Source of the DNA: Paraburkholderia caballeronis
Lineage (GTDB): Bacteria; Pseudomonadota; Gammaproteobacteria; Burkholderiales; Burkholderiaceae
Length of the DNA stretch: 64,000 nt
Reading direction: 5' to 3'
Assembly (NCBI RefSeq): GCF_900104845.1
Contig: NZ_FNSR01000001.1
Coordinates: forward strand, 3,038,001 to 3,102,000
Positions within the stretch are counted from its first letter, which is position 1; each line of letters starts with the position of its first letter. The notes under the pieces were generated by a model. That model worked only from the letters and a program-made list of their open reading frames with translations, searched no databases and was not told the origin of the DNA. Position numbers and translations under genes: made by a program. Of the stretch, positions 59,621-64,000 are shown in pieces.

Positions 59621-59964
59621 CGCGTCTCGTCAGCCTGGAAAGGTGAATGGCTCCACGCGCGGCGCAGAAACCGCCCCGCGCCGCCGGTTCGGGCGGCGCA
59701 TCGGCTTGCGCTGTCGTGGAGTACGAAACGGATCGGACTGCGGGCCAAACCGGCGCACACTCGCATTGGATTCACCAACGCAACAATGTCGCTACCGGAA
59801 TGCAGGCCGAACCATGATTGTTGTGAATATATCCATTATAGACATATTCGCGATAAGCCGGCGCGTTGTTCACAGGCTTGGGCATAAAGCCCCGCCCTAC
59901 GGTCGGTCCTCGCCGCCGGCTAGCGGTCGGTCCCCGTACCGATCGGCAACCCGCGCGATCCGGG
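59621..59964. other. Intergenic region upstream of sigma-54 response regulator
   Basis: 344 bases, with an AT-rich core at about 59815-59860 that stands out in this GC-rich chromosome. It carries a perfect TATAAT and a GAATAT-N13-ATATTC inverted repeat. The rest shows no coding or RNA signal. Confidence 0.55.
59825..59849 (-). promoter_or_regulatory. AT-rich promoter with inverted repeat
   Basis: The minus strand contains TATAAT (bases 59840-59835), a perfect minus-10. It is embedded in an inverted repeat GAATAT (59825-59830) / ATATTC (59844-59849). A clear minus-35 is not visible. This would start the response-regulator transcript about 210 bases upstream of its ATG. A repressor or activator site overlapping the minus-10 is possible. 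Confidence 0.45.
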
Positions 59965-60255
59965 TCAGTGCCGCGTGCCGTGCGGAAACGGCCACGGGGT
60001 CGCCGTCGCGCCGTTCGTCATCTCCGGCGAGGCCGGCTCCAGCGGCTTCGCGGGCGCGGGCGCGCCGTTCTGCGGCGCGCTCTGGCCCGACGCTGCGAGC
60101 GCGCCGCCCTCGCCTTCCCAACGGCTCAGGTCGCGATGGTGCAGCGCATTCGCGCCACGATGCCGCTGCGCCCAGCGCCATGCGAGTCCGGCCACCGCGC
60201 CGACCGCGCCCACCGCCGCCAACGTACTGAACAGCCCCCTCTTTTGTCTGGACAT
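59965..60255 (-). CDS. Hypothetical single-helix membrane protein
   Basis: A 96-residue protein with an N-terminal basic stretch (MSRQKRG), one glycine/alanine-rich TM or signal-anchor helix (LFSTLAAVGAVGAVAGLAWR) and a disordered Ala/Pro-rich C-terminal part. ATG 60255 has GGGAGAGCGAA upstream. It is divergent from the sigma-54 activator at 60720. Function unknown. Confidence 0.65.
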   Translation of the reverse strand: MSRQKRGLFSTLAAVGAVGAVAGLAWRWAQRHRGANALHHRDLSRWEGEGGALAASGQSAPQNGAPAPAKPLEPASPEMTNGATATPWPFPHGTRH

Positions 60256-60719
60256 TTCGCTCTCCCGAGTGCGTTTGCGACAACGGATCGACACCGCGTC
60301 CGAGACGCCGGATGGCGGCATCGCCGCGGGCCATCCCTCGTCGATCGATTTCGCGGACCTGAAGTTCCGCAGCATGCGACGTGCCAGCCGGGCGCACTTC
60401 TTGCGCGCCGCACGAAAACCGCCGCGACGTGCTGTAATCCGTCCGGTGCCGCGCCCGCGCGGCGACCCCGCGATGGCCACGCGGCCCGCGCGGAACCTGC
60501 ATCGATTGCAGACCTCCACCGCCCTTGAGCCGGCGTGACGCGCGGCGCGTCCATTGCCCTGCGACGCGCGGCAGTGGTTAAATGTTTATGAGATTAACGC
60601 GGCCGTCGGCGCGGCACCCGCTCGCGCCAGTCCTGGGCGGCCATGCCGAACACCGCCCGCGCGCGAACCGAACCCCGGTCGCGCGCGGACAGCAGAACAC
60701 TTTGCAGGACGAAATCCCT
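60256..60719. other. Divergent intergenic region upstream of sigma-54 activator
   Basis: 464 bases between divergent genes. Open frames here are Arg/Pro/Ala-rich and change frame freely, which is typical of noncoding GC-rich DNA. I see no clear GG-N10-GC sigma-54 promoter, tRNA or repeat. Confidence 0.5.
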
Positions 60720-61778
60720 ATGGCGTCAATCGGGCTGGAACCGCCGGCCGCCACGCGAGACGATGCGCGAGCGGCCGAAGCGCGCGTCGCGGGCCTACAG
60801 TCGTACGGCCTGTTGTACGGCTCGTCGGCGGTGATGCTGGACCTTTACGCGCAGATCGAACGCGTCGCCGTCACCGACGCGACCGCGCTCATCGTGGGCG
60901 AATCGGGCACCGGCAAGGAACTGATCGCGCGCACGATCCACGAACTGGGCGCGCGTCACGACGGGCCGTTCGTCGCGGTCAACTGCGGCGCGATCCCCGA
61001 CGAACTGATCGAGGCCGAACTGTTCGGCCACGAGAAAGGCAGCTTCACCGGCGCCGTGCAAGGCCGCGCGGGCCACTTCGAACACGCGCACGGCGGCACG
61101 CTGTTTCTCGACGAGATCACCGAGATGTCGCCGCTGCATCAGGTGAAGCTGCTGCGCGCGCTCGAAACCGGCGAGTTCTTCCGCGTCGGCGGCAGCGAGC
61201 CGATTCGCGGCGACGTGCGGATCGTGGCCGCGACGAACCGCGACCCGGCCATCGCGGTGAAGGAAAACCGCCTGCGCGAAGACCTGATGTACCGGCTCGC
61301 GGTGTTTCCGCTGCGCGCGCCGCCGCTGCGCGAGCGCGACCGCGACCGCGAACTGCTCGCGCAGCTTTTCCTGACGGAGCTGAACGAGCAGGAAGGCGCG
61401 CGCAAGGTGTTCAGCAAGCGCGCGCTCGAAACGCTGCGCAGCTGGTCGTGGCCCGGCAACGTGCGCGAGCTGAAGAACGCGGTGTATCGCGCGTTCATTC
61501 TCGCGGAGAAGGTCGTCGAGATCGCGCATCCGCAACTCGTGTCACGCGTGAAAAAACCGGTCATGCAGGGCGACTCGATGAGCGTATGGATCGGCACGCC
61601 GCTCGCCGACGCGCAGAAGCAGATCATCCTCGGCACGCTCAAATATTGCGGCGGCGACAAGCGGCTCGCGGCGCGCACGCTCGGCGTGAGCCTGAAGACG
61701 CTGTACAACCGGCTCGGCGCGTACGGCACCGAGGACGCGCTCGACGACGATGGGACGGTGCCGCGCGACGACGCGTGA
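60720..61778 (+). CDS. Sigma-54-dependent activator without receiver domain
   Basis: A 352-residue enhancer-binding protein. After a ~30-residue N-terminus the AAA+ domain starts at once. Walker A is GESGTGKE at 60-67, the sigma-54 loop is GSFTGA at 107-112, Walker B is GGTLFLDEITEM and sensor II is WPGNVRELKNAVYRAF. The Fis-type HTH is RLAARTLGVSLKTLYNRL. Without a sensory domain its control must come from expression level or a partner, as in PspF- or HrpR-like activators. ATG 60720 is preferred over ATG 60582, whose extra codons are noise. Confidence 0.9.
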   Translation: MASIGLEPPAATRDDARAAEARVAGLQSYGLLYGSSAVMLDLYAQIERVAVTDATALIVGESGTGKELIARTIHELGARHDGPFVAVNCGAIPDELIEAELFGHEKGSFTGAVQGRAGHFEHAHGGTLFLDEITEMSPLHQVKLLRALETGEFFRVGGSEPIRGDVRIVAATNRDPAIAVKENRLREDLMYRLAVFPLRAPPLRERDRDRELLAQLFLTELNEQEGARKVFSKRALETLRSWSWPGNVRELKNAVYRAFILAEKVVEIAHPQLVSRVKKPVMQGDSMSVWIGTPLADAQKQIILGTLKYCGGDKRLAARTLGVSLKTLYNRLGAYGTEDALDDDGTVPRDDA

Positions 61779-61951
61779 TCGTGCGAACGGGTGCGGCGAT
61801 GCCAGATAACGCCGCACCACGCACGATGTTTTGCAATTTCTTGCATTTTCCCTATCCCCTTGCGCGAACCCATCCTGCACAATCCGCAGCACGAGAATCG
61901 CGCGAACGCCAGCCACGAGCGGCGTCGAGCGCAAGTAGCCGGAACAGGAAA

Positions 61952-62515
61952 ATGCCAGAACGAAGTTCTCCGGTGCCAACGGGTCCGCGTCGCCGCGCGA
62001 CGCCGTTCGCGCTGCTGATCGTGTTGGCCGCGGGAGCGGCATTGAGCGGCTGCAGTTCGCTCTACTCCGAAACGGCGACGACGGGCGCGGGCATCGCCGG
62101 CGCCGCGGTCGCCGCGAAAGTCACCAACAATGCGGCGGTCGCGACCGGCATCGGCCTCGGCGTCGTCGCCGCGGCGCGCGCCGGCGTGCAGTACTCGGAA
62201 CGCGTCGTCCACCGCAACACCCAGGACCGCATCGCGCAGATCGCCGGGCCGCTCGACGTCGGCGCGGTCGCGACGTGGTCGATCACGCACTCGATGCCGA
62301 TCGAGGACGACGAACACGGCCGTGTCACGGTGAGCCGCTCGATCAGCAGCGGCGCGCTCGATTGCAAGGAGATCGTGTTCTCCGTCGATCACAACGCGAC
62401 GAAGGACGCGGCCGCATCCAGCGCGTTCTACGTCGCGTCGATCTGCCGTGACGGCAGCGCGTGGAAGTGGGCGTCGGCCGAGCCCGCCACCGAACGCTGG
62501 GGCTCGCTGCAATGA
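61952..62515 (+). CDS. Hypothetical lipoprotein, paralogue 1
   Basis: A 187-residue lipoprotein. A basic N-region is followed by a hydrophobic stretch and lipobox LSGC (Cys34). A glycine/alanine-rich helix (GAGIAGAAVAAKVTNNAAVA TGIGLGVVAAA) could insert in a membrane. The C-terminal domain ends WKWASAEPATERWGSLQ. The downstream gene is a paralogue and overlaps the stop by ATGA, so the two are one translational unit. The family is unknown. Confidence 0.75.
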   Translation: MPERSSPVPTGPRRRATPFALLIVLAAGAALSGCSSLYSETATTGAGIAGAAVAAKVTNNAAVATGIGLGVVAAARAGVQYSERVVHRNTQDRIAQIAGPLDVGAVATWSITHSMPIEDDEHGRVTVSRSISSGALDCKEIVFSVDHNATKDAAASSAFYVASICRDGSAWKWASAEPATERWGSLQ

Positions 62516-63072
62516 GCGCGCGCGACCGGCGTCCTGCTTCTTTGCCCGCGCGTCGTTCCTGTCGCCGCTTCGCACGCGTCGCGGCGCTCGGCGCGCTGTG
62601 CGTGAGCGCCGCGACGCTGGTCGGCGGCTGTGGGTCGATCGGCGCGGCGAGCGGCGCCGCGGCGGGTGCGGCGACCGGCTTCGTGACCGCGAATCCGGCG
62701 GTCGGCATCGGCGTCGGCATCGCGGTGCAGGCGGCGACCGACGTGGCCGTCAACGACTTCATGCGCAAGATGCACACGGACCAGCAGAACCTGATCGCGT
62801 CGACCGCCGGCGCGCTGCCGGTCGGCGGCACGCAGACGTGGGCCGTCAAGCACAGGCTGCCGATCGAGAACGGTCACGGCGAGGTCCGCGTGACGCGCGC
62901 CTTCGCGTCGGCGCTCGCGCTCTGCAAGGAGTTCGTGTTCTCGGTGCAGGACGGCGACGGCCCGAACGCGCCCGCGCGCTGGTACACCGCGAGCACCTGC
63001 CACGACGACGACGGCGGCTGGAAATGGGCGGCCGCGGAACCCGCGGTCGACCGCTGGGGTTCGTTGCAGTGA
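62512..63072 (+). CDS. Hypothetical lipoprotein, paralogue 2
   Basis: A 186-residue lipoprotein with a signal sequence and lipobox VGGC (Cys40). A glycine-rich hydrophobic segment (SGAAAGAATGFVTANPAVGI) follows, then a C-terminal domain like the upstream gene (LPVGGTQTWAVKHRLPIENG; KWAAAEPAVDRWGSLQ). ATG 62512 overlaps the preceding stop. The tandem pair ends at a strong terminator, so it is a two-gene unit. Both probably sit in the inner or outer membrane envelope. Confidence 0.75.
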   Translation: MSARDRRPASLPARRSCRRFARVAALGALCVSAATLVGGCGSIGAASGAAAGAATGFVTANPAVGIGVGIAVQAATDVAVNDFMRKMHTDQQNLIASTAGALPVGGTQTWAVKHRLPIENGHGEVRVTRAFASALALCKEFVFSVQDGDGPNAPARWYTASTCHDDDGGWKWAAAEPAVDRWGSLQ

Positions 63073-63093
63073 CGAAGCCCATGGCTGAAAGCG

Positions 63094-63126
63094 AAAAGGC
63101 CGCATCGTTGTCGATGCGGCCTTTTT
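63094..63126. terminator. Bidirectional intrinsic terminator
   Basis: A perfect 14-bp stem AAAAGGCCGCATCG (63094-63107) pairs with 63112-63125 over loop TTGT and ends in TTTTT. It serves the lipoprotein pair on the plus strand and probably also the ABC ATPase gene on the minus strand. Confidence 0.92.
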
Positions 63127-63152
63127 AGTTCAGATCGGCGACTACGCGGATA

Positions 63153-64000
63153 TCAGGACTCCACGTCTTCCAGACTGAAGATCTCCGACTGGTCGTTGTA
63201 AGAGAAAATCTCGCCGTAGCGGCCCCAGTCGATCACCGTGTCGAGCGTTTCTTCCGCCGCGCTATCGGACAGGAAGTCTTCCAGTTCCTGCTCGAAACGC
63301 ACGCGCGGCGCGCGGTGTCCCGGCCGCTCGTTCAGCACCTTCTTGATCCGCGCGGCGAGCGGCACGTGCCGCAGCAGATGCTCGGCGAACATCATCTTGC
63401 GCTCCTGCGTGCCGAACTCCGCGAACACGCGCGCGGGCGGCGTCAGCAGCACGTCGCCTTCGCGCACGTCCGCGAACCCGAGGTTCTGCAGCACTTCGAC
63501 GATCGGAAACAGGTCGTCCACTTCGAGATGCAGCGAGCGGGCGATTTCCGGCATGTCCGCGCGGCCGTGATACGGCGGCGCGGCCAGCGTCTCGATCAGA
63601 CCCGCCATCAGGTTCGTCGAGACGCCCGGCAGCCAGCTTCCGAGTTCCAGCCCCTTCCTCGTCGTCTCGCCGGTCTGACGCGCGGTCATCTTCGCGTAGA
63701 TGTCGTCCACCAGGCGGCGGAACGCCGGGTCCAGACGATTGCGCGGATGCTTGAACGGCACCTTGATTTCCGCGACCACCCGTCCCGGATTCGACGACAG
63801 CACCAGAATGCGGTCGCACATGAACACCGCTTCCTCGATGTTGTGCGTGACGATCAACACCGACTTGATCGGCAGACGCCCCTGCGTCCACAGGTCGAGC
63901 ATGTCGGTGCGCAGCGTCTCGGCGGTCAGCACGTCGAGCGCGGAGAACGGCTCGTCCATCAGCATCAGCTTCGGGTCGACGACCAGCGCGCGCGCGAAAC
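63153..64000 (-). CDS. ABC transporter ATP-binding protein (nitrate/sulfonate type) with C-terminal AAA-associated domain, 5' end cut by window
   Basis: The C-terminal ~282 residues of an ABC ATPase. The frame is open to the window edge, with FARALVVDPKL then Walker B LMLMDEPFSALD and the H-loop LIVTHNIEEAVFMCDRILVL, typical of the NrtD/SsuB/TauB group. After the ATPase fold comes an extra ~140-residue domain (MPEIARSLHLEVDDLFPIVE VLQNLGFADV...) of the AAA-associated C-terminal type, seen in a subset of these importers. Walker A and the signature lie outside the window. Permease genes are expected upstream. Confidence 0.9.
   Translation of the reverse strand, partial: FARALVVDPKLMLMDEPFSALDVLTAETLRTDMLDLWTQGRLPIKSVLIVTHNIEEAVFMCDRILVLSSNPGRVVAEIKVPFKHPRNRLDPAFRRLVDDIYAKMTARQTGETTRKGLELGSWLPGVSTNLMAGLIETLAAPPYHGRADMPEIARSLHLEVDDLFPIVEVLQNLGFADVREGDVLLTPPARVFAEFGTQERKMMFAEHLLRHVPLAARIKKVLNERPGHRAPRVRFEQELEDFLSDSAAEETLDTVIDWGRYGEIFSYNDQSEIFSLEDVES

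Overview
The window is chromosomal DNA from a high-G+C betaproteobacterium. It most probably comes from Burkholderia sensu lato (family Burkholderiaceae). The support is the sequence character of TalB, ParC, ParE, HtpG and KdpFABC-DE, strong third-position GC bias, many GTG starts, and neighbourhoods typical of that group such as DUF3311-MctP, MocR regulators and small proline-rich proteins. I cannot fix the genus. No plasmid backbone, prophage, integrase, insertion sequence or CRISPR array is visible.

Layout. 0-2.9 kb: the end of a BenE-type benzoate symporter gene, transaldolase with a textbook terminator, and a VOC protein. 2.9-7.6 kb (minus strand): an FUSC-type efflux protein, the DUF3311-MctP monocarboxylate uptake pair and a spermidine-synthase-like protein. 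7.8-10.5 kb: two convergent chemosensory genes, one a normal membrane chemoreceptor and one an unusual soluble protein with a receptor-tip segment in front of a Cache-like sensor. 11-15.1 kb: small hypotheticals, a LuxR-type regulator, an orphan ParA/MinD-like ATPase and two gene ruins. The ruins are a truncated second copy of the nearby deoxyinosine glycosylase gene and a glutathione S-transferase broken at several points. 15.1-18.4 kb: deoxyinosine DNA glycosylase, UbiC and HtpG.

18.5-24.9 kb holds a MocR regulator. It diverges, across a region with four TGTACCG-like half sites, from a one-direction cluster: glyoxalase-like protein, EamA exporter, class I/II aminotransferase, Rid-family protein and PhzF-like isomerase. 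This looks like a regulated amino-compound catabolism or efflux unit. 25.3-32.8 kb: a Cache-GGDEF-EAL protein, a CopD-like membrane protein, and ParC and ParE. 33-34.6 kb: an RNase A-fold CDI-type toxin with a duplicated-domain immunity protein, lower in GC and detached from any delivery protein. 34.7-38 kb: an ABC-F ATPase, a DUF4399 protein, rubredoxin and tRNA-Arg(CCT).

39-48 kb is a complete potassium-stress locus read right to left: a 35-aa small protein, KdpF, KdpA, KdpB, KdpC, KdpD, KdpE and a universal stress protein. An excellent intrinsic-terminator hairpin lies between kdpB and kdpC, and a KdpE-box-like sequence lies upstream. 48-55.6 kb: a GNAT protein, an SDR remnant, tRNA 2-selenouridine synthase, two small hypotheticals, a Dcm-Vsr pair, a YbhB-like protein and a DHA2 exporter. 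55.9-63.1 kb: trehalose-6-phosphate synthase, small proteins, two related sigma-54 activators and a tandem pair of paralogous lipoproteins. The window ends inside a nitrate/sulfonate-type ABC ATPase gene.

All functions are inferred by reading the sequence. No database search or folding program was run.
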